Positions 32,293 through 41,005 of a DNA stretch of 64,000 bases are shown here, piece after piece. Each line of letters begins with the position of its first letter. Within the stretch, counting starts at the first letter, position 1. The notes below the pieces were generated by a model. It saw only the letters and a list, made by a program, of their open reading frames with translations, did not search any database and was not told where the DNA came from. The position numbers and the translations under genes are program-made. The stretch comes from Arcicella sp038230735 (lineage in GTDB: Bacteria > Bacteroidota > Bacteroidia > Cytophagales > Spirosomataceae): assembly GCA_038230735.1 (NCBI GenBank), contig JBBRMR010000021.1, forward strand, positions 1 through 64,000, written 5' to 3'.

Positions 32293-35200
32293 TTATCTTT
32301 TTACTACCGTTCCATCAAAATTTATCAAAGTCATTGCCAAAACCGTATTCGCCGCTAACTCGTTCTGATTGAGGGTTTTATCAATTGGTGATTCGCCCAC
32401 ACTCAATAATTCTCTAACCCGATTTGGTCGTTTTTGAATATCCAAAAGTTCTTCTTCGTACATTTGTTTCAAAATAGAAACCTCCTGCGGACGGGGATAG
32501 CGTGAAACCATCGCCTTGTATGCCAGTGTGATACGTGCCTCTTCGGATGTACCACCTTCTCGCATCATTCGCTCGGCTAATTTCCTTGCTGCTTCGTTGT
32601 ATTGCGGGTCGTTCATCATCACCAAAGACTGCAAAGGCGTGGAGGTTTTCTGACGTTTTACTACGCAAAAATATCGCTCGGGAGCATCAAAAGTAATGGC
32701 AGAAGGGGGAGGCGAAGACCGTTTCCAGACGGTGTACATTCCTCTTCGGTATAACGAATCTCCGTGATTTTGTTTGTATGATGTGGCGTTTCGAGTTGCC
32801 AAAGCCTCCCAAATTCCAGCGGGTTGATAAGGAAATACGCTCGGACCACCAATTTTTTCTACCAATAAACCACTACCTGCCAATACCGCATCACGGATTT
32901 GTTCGTGGGCGTAACGATAACTTGCCCCACGTGCTAACAATCGATTTTCAATATCCATTTCTATCAAATCCTTCCGTTTTTCAGAAGATTGTTGATACGT
33001 TGCCGACATCACAATCAATTTTTGCATGGCTTTTACATCCCAACCCGAAGCCCTAAATTGCGTGGCGAGCCAATCCAATAATTCGGGATGCGATGGCATT
33101 TCTCCTTGATTACCGAAATCATCGGAAGATTTTGAAAGTCCGAAGCCAAAATAGCTTTGCCAAAAACGATTAACGGCAACTCTGGCAAAAAGTGGATTTC
33201 GTTCATCCAAAAGCCATTGAGCCAAACCCTCACGATTACGTGGAAACTTATTATCAAAAGGCAAAATTCTGTTGATTACGCCGTAGCTAACTTCCTCACC
33301 CAGAGCATCATACGCCCCACGATTGAGCATAAATGTCTTGCGTAAATTTGTTCTTTCGCTCATGGTCATTACCTCTTTTACGTCCGTAATAACTTCCGTT
33401 TCTATGCCTCTGAGTTTTTTCAAACTGTGTGAATAGGATTCAAAATAAGGGTCAAAATTTAGTCGGTAATAATCAAATAATTGGCGTTCTTGAATTGCTG
33501 TCCAATCCTTTTTAGGTGATTTTAAAATACTTGAAATCTGTTCTGAATTTTTCGCAATTCCTTGAACTTCAAGGGGGGCTAATTGGCGGGTATAAACTCT
33601 TAATTCATCCACTGCAAAATTTTCTAAGGTTTCATGAAATTCTTTACCAAGCATAAAAGTCAAATCTGACCAATGCGTATTTTTCTCACCATGCTTGATT
33701 GATTTTGTCAGATTATCGGTTAGGACAGTAGTTTTCATTTCAACTCCATCTAAAAAAATCTTCACGCCCGATGCCTTATTGCTACCATCATACGTGAGTG
33801 CGAGGTTCTGCCATTTTCGATAACTAACTTTATCCGTAGTAATAATATCAATACAATTGGAAGGGAAAACGTAATTCAAATTCACCTGCAAAGTACCGTC
33901 TTTCAACAACTTACAGCGATACCCTCGGAATCCTTCAAACTCTCCATTATCACTTCCAAAAAGTGGTCCATGCTGTCCATTTTTCAAAGGATTTATCCAC
34001 AAACTGATAGAAAATGGCTGATTGCGTTCAAAATCCAAAGACCTATGAAAATCAATGCCACAATCACCTCTTAATAGTAAGCCATTACCAATTTTACCTT
34101 TAATATACTTCGGTCTTCTATCCCAATCGCCTGAAATATATCCATTTACGGTATCAACCGCCAAATTTGGATAACCCGAAGCACTCTTTTCCCAAACCTT
34201 TATATCTTTCTTCAATTTATCGTCATGTTTCGTTATTTTCCGTAAAACGTTTCTTTCAAAGGGAAAATAACCTACCAAATTTTTATTGCTCACTGAATAT
34301 TTCGCAGGGTTCTTTTGAGCCTCCGAAATCCATTTTTCAAAACCTTGCTGATAAACTGGTTGATAGGGCTGAATGGCACGTTCATAAGGAGTAATTTTAG
34401 CTTTGATAAAGGCTAATTTTTTCTCCACCTCCGCCGTTGGCACCATAACTGATGGAGATGCTTCACCGTTATAAGGAATGATTCCCGTTTCATTATTATT
34501 GTTAAAAAATGCAGAAAGTTGATAAAATTCCTTTTGGGCAATGGGGTCATATTTATGGTCGTGGCATCTGGCACATTCCACTGTTAATCCCAAAAATGCC
34601 TTACCAAACATCCCCACACGGTCAATCACGTACTCGGTGCGATATTCTTCATCAACCACGCCACCCTCTTGGGTTTGGGGGTGATTTCGGAGAAAGCAAG
34701 TCGCTAATTTTTGTTCACGGGTAGCATTTGGTAATAAATCCCCTGCCAATTGATAGGTTACAAATTTATCGTAGGGCAAGTTTTTATTGAAAGCCTCAAT
34801 CACCCAATCACGCCAGGGATATACGTTTCTCATACCATCGTCTTGATAACCGTGAGAGTCGGCATAACGCCCTAAATCTAACCATTCAACGCCAATTTTT
34901 TCTCCGTAATGTGGTGATTTCAGGAGTTTATCCACCACTTTTTCGTAGGCACTGGGAGAGTTATCCTTCAAAAAATCATCAAATTCTCTCACCGTGGGCG
35001 GTAAACCCGTAATATCCATCGAAACCCGACGGAGTAAAGTGGCTTTATCGGCAGGAACAGAATGTTTAATTTTCTTTTCTTCTAATTTCGCCAAAACAAA
35101 ATTATCAATCGGATTTTTCACCCATTTTTCTTCTTGAATGTCAGGTACATCGGGATTTTCAATCTTGGCAAAAGCCCAATGTTCTTTATATTCTCCACCT

Positions 35201-35604
35201 TGTTGTACCCATTTTACGAGCAACGCCTTCTCTTCATTACTCAATTCCAGATGGGATTTTGGGGAAGGCATAATCTCTTCAGGGTCTTTCGAGAGAATCC
35301 TCTTGACCAACTCACTTCGATTAATATTTCCCCCTACAATGGCACGGCGACCACTTTTCAACTTTTCAGTTGCTCCTTCCGAATTAGTCAGTTGTAAACC
35401 CGCCTCCACCTTACTTTTATCGGGACCATGACATTTGAAGCATCTGTCCGACAGAATGGGTTTAATGTGAAGATTATAATCAATTGTTTCGGGCAGTTTA
35501 TCTTCGTGAGCCGCTACTTCGGTAGGGATATCGTTCCCTCCGCAGCTCGTCAATAACAGGGCTGATATGACAACAAAAATATGAGTTAATCGTCTGATAA
35601 TCAT
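32293..35604 (-). CDS. PSD1/DUF1549/DUF1553 cytochrome c-domain lipoprotein with LamG insert
   Basis: A 1103-residue lipoprotein (Cys at residue 21). Domains in order: planctomycete-type cytochrome c with haem motif CFKCH at residues 55-59, DUF1549 (about 160-370) holding a second CxxCH (CARCH), a LamG/concanavalin-like insert (about 450-690, YFPFERNV to LRVYTRQLAP), and DUF1553 (about 790-1050, LAQWLLDERNPLFARVAVNR). The family links haem with carbohydrate degradation or binding in Planctomycetes, but no activity is shown. It is the first gene of the unit with DUF1501. Confidence 0.9.
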   Translation of the reverse strand: MIIRRLTHIFVVISALLLTSCGGNDIPTEVAAHEDKLPETIDYNLHIKPILSDRCFKCHGPDKSKVEAGLQLTNSEGATEKLKSGRRAIVGGNINRSELVKRILSKDPEEIMPSPKSHLELSNEEKALLVKWVQQGGEYKEHWAFAKIENPDVPDIQEEKWVKNPIDNFVLAKLEEKKIKHSVPADKATLLRRVSMDITGLPPTVREFDDFLKDNSPSAYEKVVDKLLKSPHYGEKIGVEWLDLGRYADSHGYQDDGMRNVYPWRDWVIEAFNKNLPYDKFVTYQLAGDLLPNATREQKLATCFLRNHPQTQEGGVVDEEYRTEYVIDRVGMFGKAFLGLTVECARCHDHKYDPIAQKEFYQLSAFFNNNNETGIIPYNGEASPSVMVPTAEVEKKLAFIKAKITPYERAIQPYQPVYQQGFEKWISEAQKNPAKYSVSNKNLVGYFPFERNVLRKITKHDDKLKKDIKVWEKSASGYPNLAVDTVNGYISGDWDRRPKYIKGKIGNGLLLRGDCGIDFHRSLDFERNQPFSISLWINPLKNGQHGPLFGSDNGEFEGFRGYRCKLLKDGTLQVNLNYVFPSNCIDIITTDKVSYRKWQNLALTYDGSNKASGVKIFLDGVEMKTTVLTDNLTKSIKHGEKNTHWSDLTFMLGKEFHETLENFAVDELRVYTRQLAPLEVQGIAKNSEQISSILKSPKKDWTAIQERQLFDYYRLNFDPYFESYSHSLKKLRGIETEVITDVKEVMTMSERTNLRKTFMLNRGAYDALGEEVSYGVINRILPFDNKFPRNREGLAQWLLDERNPLFARVAVNRFWQSYFGFGLSKSSDDFGNQGEMPSHPELLDWLATQFRASGWDVKAMQKLIVMSATYQQSSEKRKDLIEMDIENRLLARGASYRYAHEQIRDAVLAGSGLLVEKIGGPSVFPYQPAGIWEALATRNATSYKQNHGDSLYRRGMYTVWKRSSPPPSAITFDAPERYFCVVKRQKTSTPLQSLVMMNDPQYNEAARKLAERMMREGGTSEEARITLAYKAMVSRYPRPQEVSILKQMYEEELLDIQKRPNRVRELLSVGESPIDKTLNQNELAANTVLAMTLINFDGTVVKR

Positions 35605-35958
35605 AATTTTAATTGGAGTATTGATGAAAAATATCTGAAATTAAATATTGAGAAAATAATTCAAGAAGTATATATTGATTAAGCGAGAAATGATGTATTA
35701 TACCCATCTAACCTTTTATAAATACAGATGTTTAAACGTTTATTTAGATTAAATAATGCCTTAAATTTGAAGGTTTGACTGGCATAGTTTTTTAAATATT
35801 ATTCATAATTTTCAATTACAGTTTTACTATTATTTAAAAAAATATAATTATTCTAATTTTTTAATAAATTAGTAGTCTGGTTATTAGGCAATTATGAAAA
35901 TTATTTTTGAATATTTGTAGTATATAAATAAATATTAACTTTAAAATTCAAACCAATT
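35605..35958. other. 354-nt AT-rich intergenic region
   Basis: Divergent region between the DUF1553 and CBM48-type genes. I see no gene or repeat. A TATTTTTG box at 35902-35909 could serve the CBM48-type gene, giving a leader of about 45 nt. Confidence 0.45.
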
Positions 35959-36258
35959 ATGGCAATTACAAAAACGTATTCTAAAAGTAAGCCCGTGTGC
36001 AAAGTAACTTTTGCTTTGGCAGCGGAAACCGTAAACGGAGCAAAATCTGTAAACGTGTTGGGAGATTTTAACGAGTGGACTTTGACACCCTTGAAAAAAC
36101 AAAAAGATGGCTTGTACAAAGCAACGGTAGAATTGGAAAATGGAAAGGAATTTGCCTTCCGTTATTTGGTGGACAATAACTGGATTAACGATGAAGCCGC
36201 AGATAAGTACGTGCCAAGTGGTATGTCTTACGATGAAAATTCGGTAGTTGTATTGTAA
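35959..36258 (+). CDS. Isoamylase early-set (CBM48-like) domain protein
   Basis: A 99-residue protein that is a single glycogen-binding-like Ig domain: CKVTFALAAETVNGAKSVNV, LGDFNEWTLTPLKKQKDG and AFRYLVDNNWINDEAADKY. This is the early-set fold seen in CBM48 and in AMPK-beta glycogen-binding domains. It has no signal peptide and no catalytic part, so it is probably a cytosolic glucan-binding or partner protein. No glycogen gene is in the window. The gene ends at a word repeat. Confidence 0.85.
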   Translation: MAITKTYSKSKPVCKVTFALAAETVNGAKSVNVLGDFNEWTLTPLKKQKDGLYKATVELENGKEFAFRYLVDNNWINDEAADKYVPSGMSYDENSVVVL

Positions 36259-36348
36259 GGAGACAGAAGTAAAGGAGAAAGGAAGACAGGAAGTAAAATA
36301 CACTTACTTCTCCTATCTCCCTTTCTCCATTTTACCCTTCCTCCTTTG
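36257..36348. repeat. Inverted word repeat, GGAGGAAGGGAGAC family
   Basis: Left AAGGAGACAGAAGTAAAGG, AGAAAGGAAGACAGG; right CTTCTCCTATCTCCC, TTTCTCC, CCTTCCTCCTTT. Lies between convergent CBM48 and acyltransferase genes. Confidence 0.7.
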
Positions 36349-36352
36349 AGAA

Positions 36353-37462
36353 TTAAACTTTAACAATCATCTTCTTCTCATACATCACCCAAAGGATTCC
36401 GAGCCAGATAATTATCACGGTTAAAGCACCCGCCAAAGACGCATTATAAGGATTTGAGAACAACGGAGCAATGCCATTTTTATAAAGCCAACTCTGTAAA
36501 CTAATCGTCCCACCACCTATTTTATCAATTTTTATCATCCCTAAAACTCTGGGAATCAGACCAGTAAGAAAGAAAACGGTAATGGCATTTACACCGTAAA
36601 CCACAAAAGGCTTTGTCCACCACTGAGAACCTTTTACATCAATCAGCCAATAGAAACTTGCCAAAAAGCACATCGCTAAGCCTGAAGTCCAAAGCACATA
36701 CGAACTTGTCCAAAGAGCTTTATTAAGAGGAAACCCTGCCGCATCCCACGCCCAACCCAATACCATAAACACACATCCGTAGAGATAAATATACATAAGC
36801 TTTTCGCCCACTTCTTTATCTTTTCGTTGCAACCATGTCCCCGTCAAAACACCCGAAAGTCCCGTGGCGATTGCTGGCAAGGTACTCAAAAGTCCTTCGG
36901 GGTCCCAAGTTTTGACGGTTTTGTAGAGGTGGGGAATTCCGATAATCATACGGTCAAGATATGCCCCCAAATTATGTTCAGGGTCAAGATTTGCTACGCC
37001 AAAATCAGGCACAGGGACGAAGGTCATCAACACCCAATACGTTATTAAAATCAGTACAAAAATGATTTGTTGCGTTCTATTTTTCGTGAAAAGATATATC
37101 AATGAACAGACAAAAAACACCAAGGCAATTCTTTGCAAAACCCCTGGAATACGGACAACTGAAATATTTAATCTTGGGAAAAGTGAAAGGAATAAACCCA
37201 ATCCAAAAAGTTTTAAGGAACGAGTTGTCAGTTTTTTAAGGGTCTCTCTATCAGCCATTTTACCTTGAAAAGCAAAGGAAATAGATACGCCAACGATAAA
37301 AAGGAAGAAGGGGAAAACCAAATCAGTTGGCGTGCAACCGTTCCATTCGGCATGGTCGAGTGGGGCGTAAAGATGTCCCCAATCGCCAGGATTATTCACC
37401 AAAATCATCATAGCGACCGTAAGTCCCCGAAAGGTATCAAGTGAGAGCAAGCGTTTGTTCAT
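36353..37462 (-). CDS. HGSNAT/NagX-like acyltransferase membrane protein (DUF5009 group)
   Basis: A 369-residue inner membrane protein with about ten hydrophobic segments. The start RLLSLDTFRGLTVAMMILVN and TPTDLVFPFFLFIVGVSISF match the family of heparan-alpha-glucosaminide N-acetyltransferase and bacterial NagX. The first loop has NNPGDWGHLYAPLDHAEWNG with the conserved His. Homologues acetylate glucosamine residues across a membrane using acetyl-CoA; a link with the NagB fusion 7 kb away is possible but not shown. Confidence 0.85.
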   Translation of the reverse strand: MNKRLLSLDTFRGLTVAMMILVNNPGDWGHLYAPLDHAEWNGCTPTDLVFPFFLFIVGVSISFAFQGKMADRETLKKLTTRSLKLFGLGLFLSLFPRLNISVVRIPGVLQRIALVFFVCSLIYLFTKNRTQQIIFVLILITYWVLMTFVPVPDFGVANLDPEHNLGAYLDRMIIGIPHLYKTVKTWDPEGLLSTLPAIATGLSGVLTGTWLQRKDKEVGEKLMYIYLYGCVFMVLGWAWDAAGFPLNKALWTSSYVLWTSGLAMCFLASFYWLIDVKGSQWWTKPFVVYGVNAITVFFLTGLIPRVLGMIKIDKIGGGTISLQSWLYKNGIAPLFSNPYNASLAGALTVIIIWLGILWVMYEKKMIVKV

Positions 37463-37488
37463 TTTGTGATTATTATGAGTGGTATTGT

Positions 37489-38727
37489 TTAATTAATCGC
37501 CCGATAATACATCGTAGAACAATTCTCCTTCGTCAAAATCCTTTTTGCCTGAGCCATCAAACTATTCGTCGTAACTGCCTGAATCTTAGCGGATTCTTGG
37601 TTGGCGTATTCCACATTTCCTGCGTTGGCGGCAAAGGCAAGGTTCATGGCACGGTTCAATAATTCGACTTCCGAAAATACCAAAGTCGATTCTGCCTGAT
37701 TTTTCACCTTCGATAATTCTTCTTCCGAAATTGAATTTTTTAAGTAATCATCCAATACATCTTGAATGGCGGCATCCCCTTCTTCAATACTCACTCCCGC
37801 ATTCAAATTACCCTGAATCATCAATAAACCAGGGTCTAATGAGGCAGTAACGTAGGCATTTACGGAGTTAAAAATTTTGTTTTCTTTAACCAATTTGGTG
37901 TGAAATCTGGACGACTTACTTCTGCCCAAAATATCACTCGCTAAATCAACTGAATTAAAATCAGCATCATGTCGCCCCTGAGTGTGATATGCCTTGTAGA
38001 TAGCATTCAAAGGCACTTTCGCTTCGATTTCCAAGAATCTTGCCGAAGTTTGAATTGGCTCTTTTGGGAGATTTTTAACGATAACATTTCCCGCAGGAAT
38101 AGGCTCAAACCACTTTTTAGAAAGCTGTTTTACTTGTTCCAAAGTAACGTCTCCCGCCACAACCAAAATGGCATTATTGGGCAAATAATATTTATAGAAA
38201 AAACCTCGAACATCGTCCATCATGGCATCTTCAATATGGGAAATTTCTTTGCCAATGGTAGCCCATTTGTAAGGGTGATTTTGATAGGCAAGGGGGCGTA
38301 ATTTCAACCAAATATCACCATAAGGCTGATTTAAGTAGCGTTGTTTGAACTCTTCAATGACCACTTTCTGTTGTACGTCCAATACCTTTTGGTCAAAAGA
38401 AAGTGACATCATGCGGTCAGATTCCAACCAAAAAGCGGTTTCGATGTTCACCGAAGGCAAAGTGATGTAATAATTTGTAATATCGGGCGAGGTAAAAGCG
38501 TTATTCTCTCCACCGACCTTTTGCAAAGGCGTATCATACGAAGGAATATTTTTTGAACCGCCAAACATCAAGTGTTCAAACAAATGGGCAAAACCCGTTT
38601 TATGTTCCTCTTCGTCCCGTGAACCCACATTATAGATGATATTAATAGCGGCAAAAGCCGTTGAATTGTCTTGGTGGACATATACTTTTAATCCGTTGTC
38701 TAATACAAAATGTTCGTAACTTATCAT
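37489..38727 (-). CDS. M16-family zinc peptidase
   Basis: A 412-residue inverzincin. Zn site HxxEH as H48, E51, H52 (GFAHLFEHLMFGG). A downstream helix with VVIEEFKQRYLNQPYGD supplies the third ligand, Glu. Two M16 halves are visible, about 1-200 and 200-412. It lacks a signal peptide, so it is probably cytosolic or exported otherwise. In Bacteroidota these are often one of two subunits, but no second subunit gene adjoins it. Confidence 0.9.
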   Translation of the reverse strand: MISYEHFVLDNGLKVYVHQDNSTAFAAINIIYNVGSRDEEEHKTGFAHLFEHLMFGGSKNIPSYDTPLQKVGGENNAFTSPDITNYYITLPSVNIETAFWLESDRMMSLSFDQKVLDVQQKVVIEEFKQRYLNQPYGDIWLKLRPLAYQNHPYKWATIGKEISHIEDAMMDDVRGFFYKYYLPNNAILVVAGDVTLEQVKQLSKKWFEPIPAGNVIVKNLPKEPIQTSARFLEIEAKVPLNAIYKAYHTQGRHDADFNSVDLASDILGRSKSSRFHTKLVKENKIFNSVNAYVTASLDPGLLMIQGNLNAGVSIEEGDAAIQDVLDDYLKNSISEEELSKVKNQAESTLVFSEVELLNRAMNLAFAANAGNVEYANQESAKIQAVTTNSLMAQAKRILTKENCSTMYYRAIN

Positions 38728-38764
38728 TTTTCATTTATTAATGTCAAACTCATAATATAATTAA

Positions 38765-38772
38765 CAAATATA
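38765..38772 (-). promoter_or_regulatory. Putative -7 box for the M16 gene
   Basis: Minus-strand TATATTTG, 38 nt upstream of the start at 38727. Next to it (38776-38794) is a small palindrome, TATCGTT-CATGC-AACGATA, which could be an operator between the divergent M16 and TPR genes. Confidence 0.45.
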
Positions 38773-38802
38773 CGCTATCGTTCATGCAACGATAAACTCA
38801 AT

Positions 38803-39966
38803 ATGAAAAAAATGCTTTTATTTACTAATTTTTCTAAAACTTCTTTCAAACGTTTTTTAAAAATTCTTTGCTTATTGCCCATTGGCTGTTGTCTAATGCC
38901 TAACGTAGAGGCACAAATCCTCAACGATGCCGCCACTCGTCAGCAAATTTCGCAGGGTTTGGATAATATGTATTCGTATGATTTTAAGGAATCTGCTGAG
39001 ATTTTCCAGAAAATAAAAGCTAAATATCCACAACATCCCGTGTATTATACTTTGATGGCAATTCAGACTGAATTGATGTACTTTCCTTTAAAAGATTATC
39101 CCGCCCAACAAAAAGTCTATTTAGCGTACCTTAATCAAAGTAGGAATTTGTCGGAAGCGATGTTGGATAAAAACGAAGAAGACATCGAAGCAACTTTTTT
39201 TGAACTGGCAACCTTGGGTTATTTAGCCGCTTATGATGCTGATAATCAAGAATTTATGAAGGCGGTAGGCGTAGCAAAAAAAGCCTATTCATACTTAAAG
39301 AAAGGATTGGCTTTGACCGATAAACAACCCGAATTTCTGTATTCATCAGGGATTTATAATTACTATCGAATAGAATATCCAGAAACACATCCTATCATTA
39401 AATCGGTGATTTGGATGTTTGCGGATGGTAATAAAAAGTTGGGTTTACAACAATTGGATTTAGCCACAAAAAGGACCATTTTCGTCAAAAACGAAGCTAC
39501 TTTTTATGCAGGATACGTTTTTACAAAATATGAATCAAATTTTGCTAAGGCCATAACTTACAATAATATACTGATTGAAAAACATCCAAATAATCTTCTT
39601 TACCAAATGCAAAGAACCGAGTTTTTGACCGCAGTGGGACGTTATGATGATGCCGAAGAATTTGCGGATAAAATCTTGAAACAGAAGGGATTAATGTTTC
39701 AATGTGCGGGCAATATTTTTAAAGGATTGATTGCCGAGAAAGGTAAAAAAGATGATAAAACGGCTGAAATTTTATTACAAAAGGGCGTAAAATTACCCTT
39801 CGATGAACGTTTCACGAAAGATTATCACGCTCTTGCCTACATGGGACTTGCCCGTATAGCAAAGCGGGCAGGACAGACGGATAAAGTGAAAGAATATGCT
39901 AAGAAAGCCAGTAAGCTGGCGGAATATAAATCAACTTTGGCGGAGGCTAAGGCAATTTTGAAATAG
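38803..39966 (+). CDS. Secreted TPR-type repeat protein
   Basis: A 387-residue protein with a signal peptide that ends near residue 38 (CLLPIGCCLMPNVEA before Q). The mature chain is helical with TPR-like pairs: AEIFQKIKAKYPQHPVYYTL, AKAITYNNILIEKHPNNLLY, YDDAEEFADKILKQKG. No enzyme motif is seen. The code for CLLPIGCCLMPN looks built from reiterated words (TTGCCCATTGGC, TTGTCTAATGCC). Its partner and function are unknown. Confidence 0.75.
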   Translation: MKKMLLFTNFSKTSFKRFLKILCLLPIGCCLMPNVEAQILNDAATRQQISQGLDNMYSYDFKESAEIFQKIKAKYPQHPVYYTLMAIQTELMYFPLKDYPAQQKVYLAYLNQSRNLSEAMLDKNEEDIEATFFELATLGYLAAYDADNQEFMKAVGVAKKAYSYLKKGLALTDKQPEFLYSSGIYNYYRIEYPETHPIIKSVIWMFADGNKKLGLQQLDLATKRTIFVKNEATFYAGYVFTKYESNFAKAITYNNILIEKHPNNLLYQMQRTEFLTAVGRYDDAEEFADKILKQKGLMFQCAGNIFKGLIAEKGKKDDKTAEILLQKGVKLPFDERFTKDYHALAYMGLARIAKRAGQTDKVKEYAKKASKLAEYKSTLAEAKAILK

Positions 39967-39970
39967 GATT

Positions 39971-40034
39971 TTGATGTTTGATGTTCGTTATTCGATGTTA
40001 GTTTTCCATACATCGAATAACGAACATCGAATAT
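39971..40034. repeat. Inverted word repeat, CGATGTTCG family
   Basis: Left TGATGTTTGATGTTCG, TTATTCGATGTT; right ACATCGAATAACGAACATCG, AATATC. Between convergent TPR and mlaF genes. Confidence 0.75.
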
Positions 40035-40781
40035 CTAAATCTTCACTTCCTGTAATAATTTATTCGCAAAAATAAACTCGTGCAGTTCTGGCACATCCGA
40101 AGTCCTAATATTGGTGTTATCTCCTTCCCAAAGTTTTTTACCTTCATAAAGGAACATGATTTTTTGTCCCATCCCAATCACCGAATTCATATCATGAGTA
40201 ATAACAACGGTGGTGATGTTAAATTCGTCCGTAATTTCTTTGATTAATTCATCAATTTTTACGGAGGTTAGCGGGTCTAATCCAGAGTTTGGTTCATCGC
40301 AAAAAAGGTATTTTGGATTCATCACAATGGCTCGGGCAATACCCACCCGTTTCTTCATACCACCCGAAATTTCAGAGGGCATTCGGGGACCAGCATTTTC
40401 CAAGCCAACCCTTTTTAAGCAAAATTCAACCCTATCTAACTTCTCTTTCTCGGACGTATCAGTGAGCATATCCAAAGGAAATTTTATATTATCACTGACC
40501 GTTTTAGAGTCAAATAATGCTCCTCCTTGAAAGAGAACGCCCATCTCTCGACGAATGGTCTTTTGAATTTCATCATCAGAATTATGAAAATCACGCCCAT
40601 CGTATAGAACTTGCCCTTTTTCGGGTTTGATAATCCCAATCATGCATTTGAGTAAAACACTTTTACCCGTACCACTGCCACCAATAATCAAAGACGTTTC
40701 ACCAGGTTTAAATGAACCATTTATATCCATCAAAACATCACGCCCATCAAAGGCTTTACTTATATTTTTTATTTCAATCAT
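40035..40781 (-). CDS. mlaF: MlaF-type ABC transporter ATPase
   Basis: A 248-residue ATPase with Walker A GGSGTGKS near residue 35, signature EISGGMKKRVGIARA, Walker B YLFCDEPNSGLDP and the switch His in VVITHDMN. The ISGGMKKR signature and the DEPNSGLDP sequence mark the MlaF/Mkl type. It would energise MlaE, whose gene is 34 kb away on the same strand. The ATG at 40781 is preferred; 40832 would begin inside a word repeat. Confidence 0.9.
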   Translation of the reverse strand: MIEIKNISKAFDGRDVLMDINGSFKPGETSLIIGGSGTGKSVLLKCMIGIIKPEKGQVLYDGRDFHNSDDEIQKTIRREMGVLFQGGALFDSKTVSDNIKFPLDMLTDTSEKEKLDRVEFCLKRVGLENAGPRMPSEISGGMKKRVGIARAIVMNPKYLFCDEPNSGLDPLTSVKIDELIKEITDEFNITTVVITHDMNSVIGMGQKIMFLYEGKKLWEGDNTNIRTSDVPELHEFIFANKLLQEVKI

Positions 40782-40785
40782 GTAT

Positions 40786-40825
40786 TTAGGATTTAGGTGT
40801 TGGGGGTTGAGGATTAGGAGTATAG
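40786..40825. repeat. CCTAAATCCT/CCCCCAACACC word repeat, partly coding
   Basis: On the minus strand the words CCTAATCCTCAACCCCC, AACACCTAAATCCTAAATAC form the gap before mlaF and the tail and stop codon of the 62-residue gene. A related word (GAGGTGTTAGGGGTTAAATG) is upstream of aroK at about 2424-2441. Confidence 0.55.
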
Positions 40826-40974
40826 TTTTCAAATCCTAATGGAATATTATCAAAATCATTTGCCATATTACTGAAAATACCTTTTCCCCAACCAGTTTGA
40901 CGGACTAATTTTTTAGTATTTCTCAACACTTGATTTTTATCTAATATTTTTAATTTATTGTTATTATCAGTCAT
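40786..40974 (-). CDS. Small DUF2281/VapB-like protein, possible orphan antitoxin
   Basis: A 62-residue protein. The core (LVRQTGWGKGIF, then MANDFDNIPLGFENY) resembles the C-terminal end of DUF2281/VapB-type antitoxins, where a GxGKG stretch precedes a DFDxPLxDF motif. No toxin gene follows; mlaF begins 4 nt further on. The last residues (TPNPQPPTPKS) are coded by a word repeat that also supplies the stop codon. Assignment is tentative. Confidence 0.5.
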   Translation of the reverse strand: MTDNNNKLKILDKNQVLRNTKKLVRQTGWGKGIFSNMANDFDNIPLGFENYTPNPQPPTPKS

Positions 40975-41005
40975 GTTTTTTGATTTCCAACAAATTTAAA
41001 GAATC

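Noticed and set aside
38776..38794. Transcription factor operator (TATCGTT-CATGC-AACGATA)
   Set aside because: A single 7-bp palindrome in an AT-rich gap; mentioned with the M16 promoter but too weak to list alone.
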